Position numbers and translations under genes: made by a program. Positions 8,264 through 18,679 of a stretch of 64,000 bases of DNA are shown here, piece by piece. The notes beneath the pieces are model-generated. The model did no database searches. It saw nothing but the letters and a program-made list of their open reading frames with translations, and was not told the origin of the DNA. The number at the start of each line of letters is the position of its first letter. Positions within the stretch are counted from its first letter, which is position 1. The DNA is taken from NCBI GenBank assembly GCA_002077045.2, contig KZ111152.1:856941-920940 (forward strand), written 5' to 3'. The stretch comes from Rachicladosporium sp. CCFEE 5018 (Eukaryota > Ascomycota > Dothideomycetes > Cladosporiales > Cladosporiaceae).

Positions 8264-10814
8264 GGTGCCGGTGGTATATGGATCCGGTGTTCAATGAGGT
8301 TTCTGCGGCTTCGTTGCCTGTCGTTGTCGTCTTGATCTTCGATGAGGTTGCCCGCCAAACACGCGCTACGCCATTTCAGCGGAGAGTGTGTGCGGAAAGT
8401 CCGCGTCTTGGCATGATCGCCTTGATGCCTGAGGCGTAACACACTTCTGGGAGCGCTCTTCTAGACGAGACTCCACAGCTACATAGACAAATACACGAAA
8501 TGAGCTGCGATTATTATGCGACGGACTCCAGAGTCATCTGATCCAAGGCTTGTCGTGCATCTGATGATTTGTCAACTCCCGACTAAATCGCTGTCTCATT
8601 CATCGCAGCCGACCAACATCATCAATATTCTCATCCGATCATCCGTTGGCGCCGTCACACTCTGTCTGCTCCTCTGTGACACCTACGACGTTACAGCGTG
8701 GGCATCACCATGCCTTGCAAGAAGATCCACTTAATCACGATAGACCAATTAGCTACGAGAGACGTGCTGAGCATCACATTACGTTCATCGAGAGCACACA
8801 AGCATTACAGCCGTCTGGAGTTATATCCACGACCCAGTGACGGTGTCGGGCGAATCTTCGTGCAGTACACAGCAAAGCGCAGCGAAGTGCAGCGAGTCTT
8901 GACGTGACCATTACAGGCAATGCCGAGCGAGTCCATCGCAGCAACAACAGTCCGGACTACTTGTAGCGCCAGTCTCACGCAGCTGTCCGCTCACACAAGC
9001 AGACACCGACAGTGTGGACGCACCGTCTGATGACCTACACGATGGCATGGGTCACTTGACCATCAACATGATGGTTGGTGGGCTTCGTGGCTCGGAAGTT
9101 GTGTATGGGTGCGCGAAGACTTGACAGCTGCCACAGCAGATGCTGTACCCTCGCGAGGCTCCAGCTCTCGACGTCAGGCTTGAAGAGGCCTAAGATCGAG
9201 TGATAGGGGCTCCAGGGCTTGACGCCTATCCCATGCAAAGCCTATGCGATTCAGATCGGTGGCTGCATAAGATCGGCTTCCAGTCAGCCTTATACATTGC
9301 AAAGCATTTCATGCATCAGCTTACTCGCATGTGTTACTCTCGATCGAAGCAAGCACCCGTTCCTTGGTACTGCAAATGACAGCAAGCATATACGACAACG
9401 ATAAGCGTGCGTTATGTCCACGTGGTCCACGGCATGCTGCAGCGACGGAGAGTGTCGGTTGTGAGCAATCGCATCATCATGGCCGTGATGTATGGTAGAG
9501 AGTGTTACACAGCAGGGTCGCATAGAAACATCGAAACTTTGAACAATCGTGACTTTGTTAAAAGATGATGTTAGACTGGCAGACTCTCGGGGAAATATGG
9601 AAGCCGCAGCACGCCGGCAACAACGTCCCGGCATCCGCGAATCCACTCTCGAAACTCTGCTCTTGCCACAGCCGCTTCGTGTTCGGGCCTTGATCATCCT
9701 TCGAGGCACCACGGCAGAGCCGACATTATCGCGACAGCGTAGCTACTAGAGCTGCATCCTTGCGGATACTCAACAAAATTGGGAGCAAACCCGGTTGCAG
9801 GATCGGGCTAAGGCTGTTGGTGGCGCGGGGGCTGCGTCGCCATGCATAGCCCTGGCCCGCCAACGTCTTGCGCAGTGTGACCAGCGAGATGAGCGTGTCC
9901 AGCAGTCACAGTCAGCAGGATGAAGCGACGGCAGCTTCCTGATGACCTTCGCCTTGAATGGCAAGCAGCACGCTACAGTGTCGGTGCAGATGTTGCATCT
10001 TGAAGGTTTCCTCGAGGGCTATTCAGAATGTGTACCCACATGGCGGCCAGTACCTTGCGTCCCTACCTTGCTAGTCTGCTGCAAGTCATTCGAAACAACC
10101 GGACCCTGGTTCCAACGACGACCGTACTGCATGCACTATCACTTCGTCTCCAACCGTGCCTAGCCATCCGAAAGCTACGCATCGACTGTATGGCGCATGT
10201 TGACCGGTCGAGATCTTGGGACGCAGCGCGAGCAGATAGCTGTGCACCTATCTGGGAATGTGGTGTTATCTGCAGATCAATATTGCTCTACTCAGCAGGC
10301 GCTGTCAGCTCACTTCCAGGAGGGCCCGAACCAGCGGCCATTGGCTCATCGTCTCAAAGGGGGACTCATACAGTTCGCAGCCCGCGACTGCTCGGCGTCG
10401 CACAACACGATCTCGACCACTCCCTTGAGGAAGCACGCAACCGCTGGGCAGACCCACAGGAGACGCGGCTGACCAAAAGCTGCCCATGCGCCTTATGCAA
10501 GTACCCGTTACGTGGGTCATGTACACTTGCCCTTCGAGACGCATATCACTCCACAGGATTAGTAGTGCCGGTCTACGAGACCAGCAAGCTGCAGTAGTGT
10601 GTTACTCGATCTCCACGAGTTAGGCGCGTGGTTGCAGTGGGGATATAAACATCAAGCTGCCTCCTGCCATTAGTGAAAGTCTACCCAGTTCTCATCTTGC
10701 GCTTTCGTGTACACAACGCATTCTGTTTTGCAGCAAGCTCCATCCCATCAGCTCATTTCATCTGCCCTGTTGATCATACACACACCTAAGAATACTACAC
10801 ACTTATCATTCACC
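8264..10814. other. 2.5-kb non-coding interval, left copy
   Basis: This holds the eL24 promoter and the upstream region of the pathogen-related gene. Open frames exist on both strands, but none has recognisable protein features. The longest plus-strand one (10028-10597) is broken by indels in the other copy, arguing against coding. The interval is nevertheless very similar to 20251-22785, far more than other spacers of the unit. Confidence 0.6.
10644..10649 (+). promoter_or_regulatory. TATA box of the pathogen-related gene (left copy)
   Basis: TATAAA in a GGGGATATAAAC context, 171 bp upstream of the ATG at 10815. Sequence and spacing are the same at 22615-22620 in the other copy. Confidence 0.55.
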
Positions 10815-11292
10815 ATGGCAAGCGCAGACGTCCAGCAGCCGCCTGCTGAACCAGCACCCGGAGTACCTGACTATCTGGCATCACCGAACGCCGTTTTCGA
10901 CGATGAAGGCGTCCAGTGGCGATACGGCAGAGCTCCCGACTACTCCAAGACACGCAAAGTCTGGGAGGATGGCAGGAAGATGCACCACGAGGCCGGCAGT
11001 CTCCCTCAGCTAGTCGAGAACCTGGTCAAGAATTGGGAAGTCGAAGCATCCTTCAAGCCTCGATTGCAAGACTGGAGGACAATCGATCACAAGAACTACA
11101 CCTTCGCCATCAACGGTGGACCACCACAGACTGCTGAGCACATGCTCAAGGTTGGCACTTACAATGCCATCATTGCACCGAACGAGTACTATAGTCCCGA
11201 GAACTCCGACTTTGCGTCAAGTCACAAGACATTCAAGCGCATGATGCCGACCTTTGCGTGGGAGGTGCTAGAGGTTTACAGTGGGCCTCCGA
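10815..11292 (+). CDS. Pathogen-related (SnoaL-like) protein, 3' part lost in gap (left copy)
   Basis: Codes for the first 159 residues of the protein whose full form is at 22786-24423 and is almost identical over this length. The reading frame is open up to the N gap. Sequence to the right of the gap does not match the continuation seen in the full copy, so the rest of this gene is either in the unsequenced gap or genuinely absent. For function see the full copy. Confidence 0.85.
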
Positions 11293-11392
11293 NNNNNNNN
11301 NNNNNNNNNNNNNNNNNNNNNNNNNNNNNNNNNNNNNNNNNNNNNNNNNNNNNNNNNNNNNNNNNNNNNNNNNNNNNNNNNNNNNNNNNNNN
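11293..11392. other. Assembly gap (100 N)
   Basis: Exactly 100 N, the usual placeholder for a gap of unknown size. The left flank is the pathogen-related gene; the right flank is unrelated coding-like sequence. No overlap between the flanks is visible. Confidence 0.99.
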
Positions 11393-11517
11393 CTGGCAAG
11401 CTGGACTACCCAATGGGTGAGGGTGCGTACGGTATGGGAAAAGGGGTGATTGAGTTTGGGTATGGTGAGAGCTTGGGTAGGATCGTGGCGGGGATCAGAC
11501 GCATGATTGGAGTGTGA
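11393..11517 (+). CDS. Possible C-terminus of an unidentified protein
   Basis: One frame is open from the gap edge to a TGA at 11515-11517 and encodes about 40 residues, Gly-rich with a helical ending (GESLGRIVAGIRRMIGV). The composition is protein-like, but the piece is too short to assign to a family, and the 5' part lies in the gap. It has no counterpart elsewhere in the window, because the equivalent place before base 1 is outside it. Confidence 0.35.
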
Positions 11518-11961
11518 CAAGTCGAGCTGCACGGCGAGACGAGATTGCTGGATGCATTCTAACGGCTTGCCACGGATGCGCAGGAGCTATCAACGATACT
11601 CCCGCGTGAATAGAAGCAAAGGGCACGACTCGGCTCGGCGACGGCACGTTGGCGCAAGCGATGTGGTAAGACTACTATGTCTTGCAGCAGCATCGACCAC
11701 TGGCAAGCGTTTAAGCAACCGACCTGCACGAGCTCTCGATAGGACGTGCAGAAACTTGCGCAACAGCTCAGAGCTGCCTCTGCAGATTCGAAACCGACCT
11801 TCGTGTCGCTGCCAATGACATACTATTCCACATCTCCCTACTGCGACCAGCTTCAAGGGATGCTCTCACGTCGTTAGATCGGCCTGGTCAAGTAAAGAAT
11901 CGTGAGTGGCTGCATGAATGCAGAAGGTTCAGCGCTTGAGAAAGGCGCTGTGGGATGTAGA
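11518..11961. other. Spacer between gap-side fragment and right repeat unit
   Basis: Nothing recognisable. This is sequence immediately left of the point that aligns with base 1, so its counterpart would lie outside the window. Confidence 0.5.
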
Positions 11962-12059
11962 CCCGACTGAACGGCGTTGGAGCCACGACTGCTATGCTAC
12001 TGTTCCGTCTGATCTCTGCGTTCGCGGGATGCATGATCCCATTCCCAACAGAAAGGTGG

Positions 12060-12065
12060 TACAAA
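12060..12065 (+). promoter_or_regulatory. Altered TATA-like site of the right metallothionein gene
   Basis: Reads TACAAA where the left copy has TATAAA, in otherwise nearly identical flanks. It may lower or shift transcription of this copy; this is an inference. Confidence 0.3.
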
Positions 12066-12185
12066 GTAAGTTTCCTCGCTTCAGCTTCTCCTGTCTTTCT
12101 TCAAGCTCTCACATATCAGCGCTCAGAACTTTCACGCAATCTACACTTCAGTTCTCGCCAGTCTTGATCAACAAGAACCATCAAC

Positions 12186-12311
12186 ATGGGTGGCTGCGGT
12201 ACTTGCTCCAACGACGCTTGCTCTTGCGCCGAAGGGAGCTGCACTTGCGTATGTGCTCGCTTCCCACCGCCTCTTGGTCGTTGCCAGGGTACTGACGGAG
12301 GGTAGAAATAG
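12186..12311 (+). CDS. Metallothionein-like 22-aa Cys-rich peptide (right copy)
   Basis: Exons 12186-12248 and 12306-12311 with a 57-nt intron at 12249-12305 (GTATGT donor, ACTGAC branch-like site, GGTAG acceptor). The product differs from the left copy only at Ala3 to Gly and Ser6 to Thr; all six cysteines and the final Lys are kept. The intron interior and the bases that would be translated without splicing are strongly changed, which supports the splice model. Probable role: cytosolic binding of copper or another soft metal, inferred from resemblance to ascomycete copper metallothioneins. Confidence 0.75.
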
Positions 12312-13083
12312 TGGCTTTAGCCCAGAGATGGTCGCCATGACTGAGAGAACGTGGTGACGGAGGTTGGCGCAGGATAGGTGGAAGTGCTGAAGGGCTAAAC
12401 GGGTGATGGGAGACTGGAAAGGTACTTATCGTATGGAATAATCACACTGCTCCTCCTCGTACATCTCCATTGAGTTAAGTCATCTCTTGTGCCAATACCG
12501 ACAGCGTTCCCGGGGCGAGATGTCAACGAGGTCGTTTGTCGAAAGATCAGTACATGTGCATGTGCATGCGCTCGCCCTGCCCTCGCCGTTGGCATCGGTC
12601 AATGTCGCAGCTTGCAGCCTCATGCGCTGCTTCTGGCGGTGGAAAGAGTTTTCTGTGATTCGAGAAGTACAAAACATAACAGCGAGTGTGCATTTTGCGA
12701 TTCGTTGGTGCCTTTTCTATGGTTACACGAATGGCCTTCAAGGTCCAAGCCATCGAGGTGTCGTCCAGAGTGATGGTGAGCTCCTTTCTCGTGAATGGTC
12801 AAATCAAGTCGACTCTGTGCATTCACGAGGGTCAATGGCAGCTTAGCATCACATTTACCCACGGACTGCGTGAACGTCATGCTGCCCCACTGCGGCATGG
12901 CATAGCACTGACGTGCGAGTACGTACATTGTCACGAGAGCTATTAGGGTAGAGGTATATGCACTTTGGTCGAAGAACTGAGCCTCAAACAGAATCACTCG
13001 AATTAACACAACAAACAATATCCACCTTCAAGAGACTAAAGTCGTGAAAGCCAAATCCAATCTCCCAATACATCATCGTCAAC
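12312..13083. other. Intergenic: spacer and promoter of the 80-aa gene, right copy
   Basis: No gene seen. The first 300 bp are not clearly alignable with the left copy; the last 350 bp are similar to 700-1110. Confidence 0.5.
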
Positions 13084-13379
13084 ATGCCTGCCCAACCAAA
13101 GGAAGAGGAGACACACAGCAGTACGCAGTGTTCACAAACATATACTTCTCACTCTTTCTGACCGTAATGGTAGACATCCACGACCAAGTCGCGAAGGAGT
13201 CAAAGGACTCGACAGCATCGACACACGAGCTCCACGATGAAGGCAGCAAGGGCACGAGCGGAGGTCTAGCATCTGCTCAAGATCACCAGGCAAACCCTGG
13301 TCCGGCGATCGTGCAGTCTATTGGCGAGGCATCGAGCAAGGAGGAAAACAGGAAGAGGGCGGCGGAGTTGAACAAATAG
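13084..13379 (+). CDS. Small hydrophilic protein, 80 aa (right copy)
   Basis: Exons 13084-13120 and 13174-13379; 53-nt intron with GTACGC donor and GGTAG acceptor. The protein equals the left copy except for Asn to Asp in the HEL(N/D)EG segment. Near-perfect protein conservation next to a diverged intron and flanks indicates purifying selection and therefore a real gene, although I cannot name the family. Charged, Cys- and Trp-free, probably disordered. Confidence 0.72.
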
Positions 13380-13542
13380 ACGATGGAGTCAGGTGGCGAT
13401 GTATGCAGTGCGCAGACGGGCTCGAACGAAAGGACACAGCGTTCTCGCCTCAAAGCCGGTGCCTGTCATCAAAAGGCAGCAACACAATTACAAAATGGAT
13501 GAGTGAACCACGTCGATAAGAGATTTTGGACGCATGAAGGAC

Positions 13543-14390
13543 TCAAGGTGGTATCTCCTCTCCCTTCCAATCCCAGATCTTCCCTCTATTCCCTACACCT
13601 CTACTACACACAACCTCCATCAGCTTCTCCGCTGAGAACTCGGCACTGAACAGCTTCTCCTCTTTGACATTCGCCCAGAAGTCCTTGCTCAACCCCGTCT
13701 TCACCGTTCCTGGGTGAAGGCTTATGGCCAAAGCCTTCTCCCCAGCACTGGTCTTCAGATGATTGTCGAAAGTCTTCGTGATCTGGTTCACAGCAGCTTT
13801 CGAAGCGCGGTAGGAGTACCAGCCGCCAAGATTGTTGTCTGTGATGCTTCCGACGCGAGCGGACATCGTGGCCCAGACGGCTTGCGAGGGAAGACCGGGC
13901 AGAGACTCAAGCGCAGTGGACTTGCGCGGGAGGAAAGGAGAGAAGTGCTTGAGCATCATGAGTGGACCGAGGGTGTTAACTTGGAGGGTTTGCAAGGCGT
14001 TATCATAGTTGATCTGCGTGGGCGACTTCTCAGGGTGCAGGATGCCAGGAAGAATGAGGGAGAGGTGGAGGTAGGACTCTTTGGAGGGAAAGATGGATTT
14101 GAGGTGGGAGGCTGCGTCGGCCATTGTTTGCTCGTCTATATACGGTATGAGCGTGATATTCTCCAGCACGTTGTACTACCTCTTGCCAACACACCTAGCA
14201 TGTCCACTTTCAAAACCTGAAGTCGATTCTCCTGTACGCCATCCAAGCCGCTCAGGACACGTTCGCGCGTCTGATCAAGGTCTTTCCTGGCAGTAGCTAC
14301 TATCGGGACATCGGTGGTCCTGAGAAGTCGTCTTGCGAGCTCAAGGCCAATGCCTCTCGATGATGGGCTGACCAGCACCCAAGGCTTCAT
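13543..14390 (-). CDS. Short-chain dehydrogenase/reductase (right copy)
   Basis: Exon 1 is 14195-14390 and exon 2 is 13543-14135, with a 59-nt intron (GTGTGT donor, TATATAG acceptor) splitting the Asp66 codon. 262 aa with SPSSRGIG cofactor loop, VNTLGP Asn, Ser157 and YRASK (Tyr174, Lys178). Residue 63 is Asp (KVDM), the usual SDR residue, unlike Asn in the left copy. The intron is 14 nt shorter than in the left copy. NAD(P)-dependent oxidoreductase of unknown substrate; divergent from the exonuclease-fold gene with 327 bp between the starts. Confidence 0.87.
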
Positions 14391-14717
14391 CGTGGTAGAT
14401 CGTGTATGGACACTTTCCTCCACCTGTTGCGATGATAATGACTATCAGGGAGTAGAATACAAAGCATCTTGAAAGAGGTACTCGACGGCCATACCAGCAT
14501 AAGCACGGAGGTAATTGACTTTCTGGATCTGAGACACAAGATCGCGCATTGACCATGCATCTCAATGGCCTTCAAATCAATTCAATTAACGCCCACATGC
14601 AGTGTTGCAATATCTGGGCTTCAAAACGTCTCACATCGCTGCGAGTGACGAGGGGGCGCACGATTCACCGGCAAACCCTTCAACATGCCTTGATCTTGCA
14701 CGACTGAGCGGCCGAGC

Positions 14718-16121
14718 ATGAGCCTGGCGCTCAAGGCTAAAGCCTCCGCCAAACGCATCGCCATCAAGACGTCTTCGCGGAGAAGTTCGTCACGATCCGA
14801 TGACCCTTTGAGGTTCATAGCAGTGTCCAAGCATGCTGCGGCCACACCCATCATCGGAACCCGAGTCGGCAAGCTCCCGCTACACCTATTTGAACTGCCA
14901 CCGAAAGAAGTAGCTGTCGGCGCTGTGGAGCCTGCTGTGACCTTCGATCGTCTCGCCAGTATCGCAAAGTACTTTGCAGGTAACAAGGCTTTGGCTGTAG
15001 CCGGGATTCCATTCGGTAGAGTCTCGGGAACACAAGGCATCTCATCACCACGACCAGCAAATTGGCGATATCCGCAATCGGCAAGCGCACCGAGACCGCG
15101 ACCCTTAGTGAGTCCTCGGCTCAGTCTTCGCTGGAGACGAGGCCGACAACGAGAACTCTCTGCTCGGTCGTCGATCTTCCGGCTACGACAGCTGCTAGGT
15201 CTCCCTGAGCCCGGTGTCGATGTCCAAACCGCGACTCTCGCTCCTGAGGACGCTATTCTAGTTGCGTTCGATACTGAGTTCAGACGTACAGGGCTGACCG
15301 ATCGCGTCGCTCAGCTCGGTGTCACGACTCTTGACACGAGAGAAATAGCAGGTGTGGTACCTGGACAGCGTGGCCCGCGATGGACGACGAAGATGCGGAC
15401 CACGCAATTTGTGCCTAAATTCACGTGGTTCAGAACATCAACGACGAAAGGACTGACTGACTGCCTGTTCACTTCGGACATTCGGCGCAACAGCCCAGGG
15501 TCCATCAAGGAAGAGTTTCTGGAGCTCATAGGAGGCACACGTAATGTTCGTGCACCTGTATCCGCACAGAAGTCCACTGAGCACCTTGGACCCGACGTTG
15601 GAGAGCGTAGCGATTCTTCACGACCTCGACATATCGTTTTCATTGGCCATTCTATCGACAACGACTTTGCTATGCTGCGGAAAGACCCATACATACAGCT
15701 CGATCTCCTGGATTCTGCTCAGACGGGCTTGCCCGTTGCCACTACCTTCGACACGTTGGATCTCGCGCATTTGGCCACGGAGCAAGGCGCTAGGATCCCG
15801 TCCAAGAAGCTCGGTAGACTTGTTGCGCGTCTTGGCGTTAACCCGGTCTTCCTCAGACAGCACGATCCGGTCAATGTGAAGGGTACCCATAACGCCAGCA
15901 ACGATGCTGCTTACACCATGATTGCTCTGCTACTATTCGCTCTGCGATGGGACCGCCTTACAAATGTCCCTATGCGGTACTCGGCTAAGCGTGACCGGCC
16001 CTTGGGACTGTCACTGGTGGATCCATCGAAGTCCACAGAGAGCAGTATTGGCCGCCGTACAATGGGCATGCTGTCAAGGTTGGGGCGGACTCTGGCAGCT
16101 TGGTCAAAGCGGTTGCTCTAA
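14718..16121 (+). CDS. Gfd2/YDR514C-like DEDDh exonuclease-fold protein (right copy)
   Basis: 467 aa, same length and start as the left copy. Exo I FDTEF, Exo II GHSIDNDF and Exo III HNASNDAAYT are intact, so all five DEDDh residues are present. Differences from the left copy cluster in the basic N-terminal region and in the 230-300 segment. By contrast, about 265 bp coding for the Exo II region (15617-15881) show no difference by eye. Its TAA shares three bases with the TAG of the convergent GH31 gene, as in the left copy. Confidence 0.8.
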   Translation: MSLALKAKASAKRIAIKTSSRRSSSRSDDPLRFIAVSKHAAATPIIGTRVGKLPLHLFELPPKEVAVGAVEPAVTFDRLASIAKYFAGNKALAVAGIPFGRVSGTQGISSPRPANWRYPQSASAPRPRPLVSPRLSLRWRRGRQRELSARSSIFRLRQLLGLPEPGVDVQTATLAPEDAILVAFDTEFRRTGLTDRVAQLGVTTLDTREIAGVVPGQRGPRWTTKMRTTQFVPKFTWFRTSTTKGLTDCLFTSDIRRNSPGSIKEEFLELIGGTRNVRAPVSAQKSTEHLGPDVGERSDSSRPRHIVFIGHSIDNDFAMLRKDPYIQLDLLDSAQTGLPVATTFDTLDLAHLATEQGARIPSKKLGRLVARLGVNPVFLRQHDPVNVKGTHNASNDAAYTMIALLLFALRWDRLTNVPMRYSAKRDRPLGLSLVDPSKSTESSIGRRTMGMLSRLGRTLAAWSKRLL

Positions 16122-18679
16122 GAACCTCGCATGTAGAGGTACTTCTTCTGGCCTCGCTCGTCTGTCACTGCCTCGCTGCGTATCGAACCTCCACGAGCCT
16201 CAATGACTCTCGTCTCGCCCACCGGCAAGATGACCCAGAGTCCGTTCCTTGCCCATGGTGGCTCAAACCTTGCTGCGTTGAGAGCAAACTTGACAGCGAT
16301 CTTGTCCTTCTCACTAGTGTACTCAAACTTGCACGTTGCCACAGCTTCGTCTGCCACACTAGCCACCGAGATGCCATCGTCTTCGAGCCATGTGTACACG
16401 TCTGGAAGCCCATCTTGCCTACACTTATCGGCCTGCCGAGGAAAGATCTCAATACCACGATAGTCGTCCTCTGGTAAATTGGCTTCATTTACCAGATCAC
16501 CGGGCGCCACTGTCTGAGCCGCCTTACCCACGATGATAGCGCCACCCACACGCGCGATGACAGGTATGCTGCCCATCAGCGGCGCATCGATCGTCGCCCA
16601 CTCTCCAGAGTCTAGATACTGATAAGGCGCGTTGATGTTTAGATATGCATCATCCTCGCCCCGCTTCGGTAAGTAGATCTCTACACTCTTTGCGCCTGGA
16701 GTGAAGACACTCCCGATCATCAAGCTATCTCCAAGCCAGAACTGCCCCTCGCCCTCTCTCAGCGCCTTACTAGCCCAAACCTCAGCATCATCCTCATAGC
16801 CCCAGCCTACCCACCTCATAGGCGGCACAGCACTCCGATGACTCTGCAACATCAGATTGTACAGGTAAGGCAATATCTCATACCGTCTTTTGATCGCCTT
16901 TCGAATCTCAGGCAAGATCTCGGGATACATCCACAGCTCAATCACATCTCCGACACTGTTGTCCTCCGTGCTGGTCTTAAAGCAGTTCACCGCGAACCTC
17001 GGGCCATAGATCCCGACCTGCACCCATCGCAGCAGCAACTCGGGGCTTGGTTGTGGACCCTCGAAGCCGCCTATATCGTGGCCGTAGTTCTGTAGCAGCG
17101 AAAGCCCGGCGTTGAGAGACAGGGCTGTAGACCCTTGAAGCGAAGACCATGAGGTCACGTTGTCGCCAGACCAGGTGGAGCACGCGTAGCGCATCGTACC
17201 CGCTGTGGCTGAGCGGGTGAGCACGAAAGCTCGCTCCTCTGGTGCGGCAGCGAGAAGAGCGTCGTGGGAAGCTTTGGCCATCACTTCGGTGTTCAAGGCA
17301 CGACCCCAGAGACCAGCGTCTTTCCTGCCGAACTTTGTGGCTGCGACGAGAGAGGTTGTGGAGGGGTTGGAAAGCGACATCAGCCACTTGTCTGAAGGTA
17401 TGGTGTACTCGTTGTTGTCATTCCATGGACAGTCTATTCCTAGCTTCCGAAGGGCAACGACATTGTCGTACCACCAGATGTAGCCAGCTGGGGAGGTGAA
17501 GTCTATGTGGCTTCCTTCGCCTGACTCGCCACCACCTGCGGACCAGAGGCGAGTGAGAGCTGTAGTTCCGGTGTTCGGATCTGTAAAGAGAGCTCCCGAA
17601 GCTGCGAGGTGCGCGTAAGCGGGGTGGTTAGTGAGGACGTAAGGCTTGATATTTGCTATCAGTCGAATGCCTTTCTCGCGGAAGCTGCGAACGAAGCCCT
17701 CAGGATCTGGAAAGCGGTGGCGGTTCCAAGTGAAGACGTTCCGAGTCTTTGGCTCCGTCTCCGCGATGGTGTAACCAGAGCTCAGCTGGAAGCCGGAGCA
17801 CGGAATGTCGTGGTCGACGAGCTTGGATGCGAAGTCTGCAAGTGCTTCATAGGCGGGAGGGTCATCGAGCATGGAGTACTTCATTCCTCCTGCCAGATAA
17901 CCGAACGCCCAGCGAGGAACAAGCAGTGGGAAGCCGACCAGCTCGGCGTATTTGTAGACGACTTCCTGCATCGTCCGTCCAACGAAGTGGTACTGCTCCA
18001 AGCCACCATGATACTGGCGATAGACCTTGAATCTTCCCCACATGCCGTCCATCTCGCTGCCAATGGAGTACGAGCCGCGAGCATGACTCGTCGAGAAAGT
18101 GCCAACGACTCCCTTCGCTGAGGCAACGATGAGCAATGGGATGTGTTTGTACAGCGGGTCAGTGTGGTGAACATCATAGCCAAATGAGTCTGTCGCCGAG
18201 AGCACGAAAGATCGGCCGGAGAGATCGAACGGTGCTGCTTTCTCGCCCAGACCGACATGCATGGAGTCCTTGAAGTAGCGAGTGTAGTGTGCTACGCCAG
18301 TGCCATCGAGCACGTACGAGCGATGGGGGAGATCTGTGTACAAGATCTCATCGTTGTAGCTGAGTGTTAGTATGGGTGCAGCAATCCAGTCTATACGAGC
18401 GGAAGCACCAGCATCGTCGGTGACCACAACGCCGTGGCTTCCGATGGCTTGGATCCTAGCGGCTGTCGAGGCACGCTTTGGTCTCTCGCAGCTTGGAAAC
18501 GGTGGAAGTGGATGATCGTTACTTGAGAACGTTGATCGGTAGACTCCAGGTCGGATGCATTCGAAAGTGAACGTTGCTTGTTGCTTCGTAACGGTGGCCG
18601 ACTTCAAGTCGATGAGATTAGAATCAGCGCCATCGTCGCAGCGCTCGTACTGCTTTGGGACAGTCTCGTCTTGAGGCAT
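16118..18679 (-). CDS. Glycoside hydrolase family 31 (right copy)
   Basis: Intronless, 853 aa, starting MPQDE. PWNDNNE (nucleophile D421), WSGDN (acid/base D506) and HDIGGFEG are intact, so both copies should be catalytically able. Residues near 60-115 and 430-460 differ most between copies, while the last 150 residues are nearly identical. Substrate preference within GH31 (alpha-glucoside, alpha-xyloside or other) cannot be told from these motifs. There is no evident signal peptide. Confidence 0.92.
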   Translation of the reverse strand: MPQDETVPKQYERCDDGADSNLIDLKSATVTKQQATFTFECIRPGVYRSTFSSNDHPLPPFPSCERPKRASTAARIQAIGSHGVVVTDDAGASARIDWIAAPILTLSYNDEILYTDLPHRSYVLDGTGVAHYTRYFKDSMHVGLGEKAAPFDLSGRSFVLSATDSFGYDVHHTDPLYKHIPLLIVASAKGVVGTFSTSHARGSYSIGSEMDGMWGRFKVYRQYHGGLEQYHFVGRTMQEVVYKYAELVGFPLLVPRWAFGYLAGGMKYSMLDDPPAYEALADFASKLVDHDIPCSGFQLSSGYTIAETEPKTRNVFTWNRHRFPDPEGFVRSFREKGIRLIANIKPYVLTNHPAYAHLAASGALFTDPNTGTTALTRLWSAGGGESGEGSHIDFTSPAGYIWWYDNVVALRKLGIDCPWNDNNEYTIPSDKWLMSLSNPSTTSLVAATKFGRKDAGLWGRALNTEVMAKASHDALLAAAPEERAFVLTRSATAGTMRYACSTWSGDNVTSWSSLQGSTALSLNAGLSLLQNYGHDIGGFEGPQPSPELLLRWVQVGIYGPRFAVNCFKTSTEDNSVGDVIELWMYPEILPEIRKAIKRRYEILPYLYNLMLQSHRSAVPPMRWVGWGYEDDAEVWASKALREGEGQFWLGDSLMIGSVFTPGAKSVEIYLPKRGEDDAYLNINAPYQYLDSGEWATIDAPLMGSIPVIARVGGAIIVGKAAQTVAPGDLVNEANLPEDDYRGIEIFPRQADKCRQDGLPDVYTWLEDDGISVASVADEAVATCKFEYTSEKDKIAVKFALNAARFEPPWARNGLWVILPVGETRVIEARGGSIRSEAVTDERGQKKYLYMRGS

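Larger units (their letters stand above)
1..11292 (+). repeat. Left copy of the 12-kb tandem segmental duplication
   Basis: Base 1 aligns with base 11962, and collinear similarity continues to the first gap at 11293. Gene order and strands are the same in the other copy. The offset drifts slightly (11961 at the left end, 11987 at the eL24 start, 11971 at the pathogen-related gene start), so there are only small indels. The left end of the unit lies outside the window. The right end is cut by the gap, at the point equal to 23262-23263 in the other copy. Similarity is uneven: about 350-700 and 6730-7400 are poorly alignable, while 3656-4560 and 7490-11292 are close to identical. Confidence 0.95.

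Noticed and set aside
9290..9712. 140-codon minus-strand open frame present in both copies
   Set aside because: The whole surrounding non-coding block is equally conserved, so conservation of this frame says nothing; composition is Arg/Ser/Cys-rich without a motif.
10028..10597. 189-codon plus-strand open frame upstream of the pathogen-related gene
   Set aside because: In the nearly identical right copy the frame is broken by a small deletion and other changes, and the translation has no recognisable motif.
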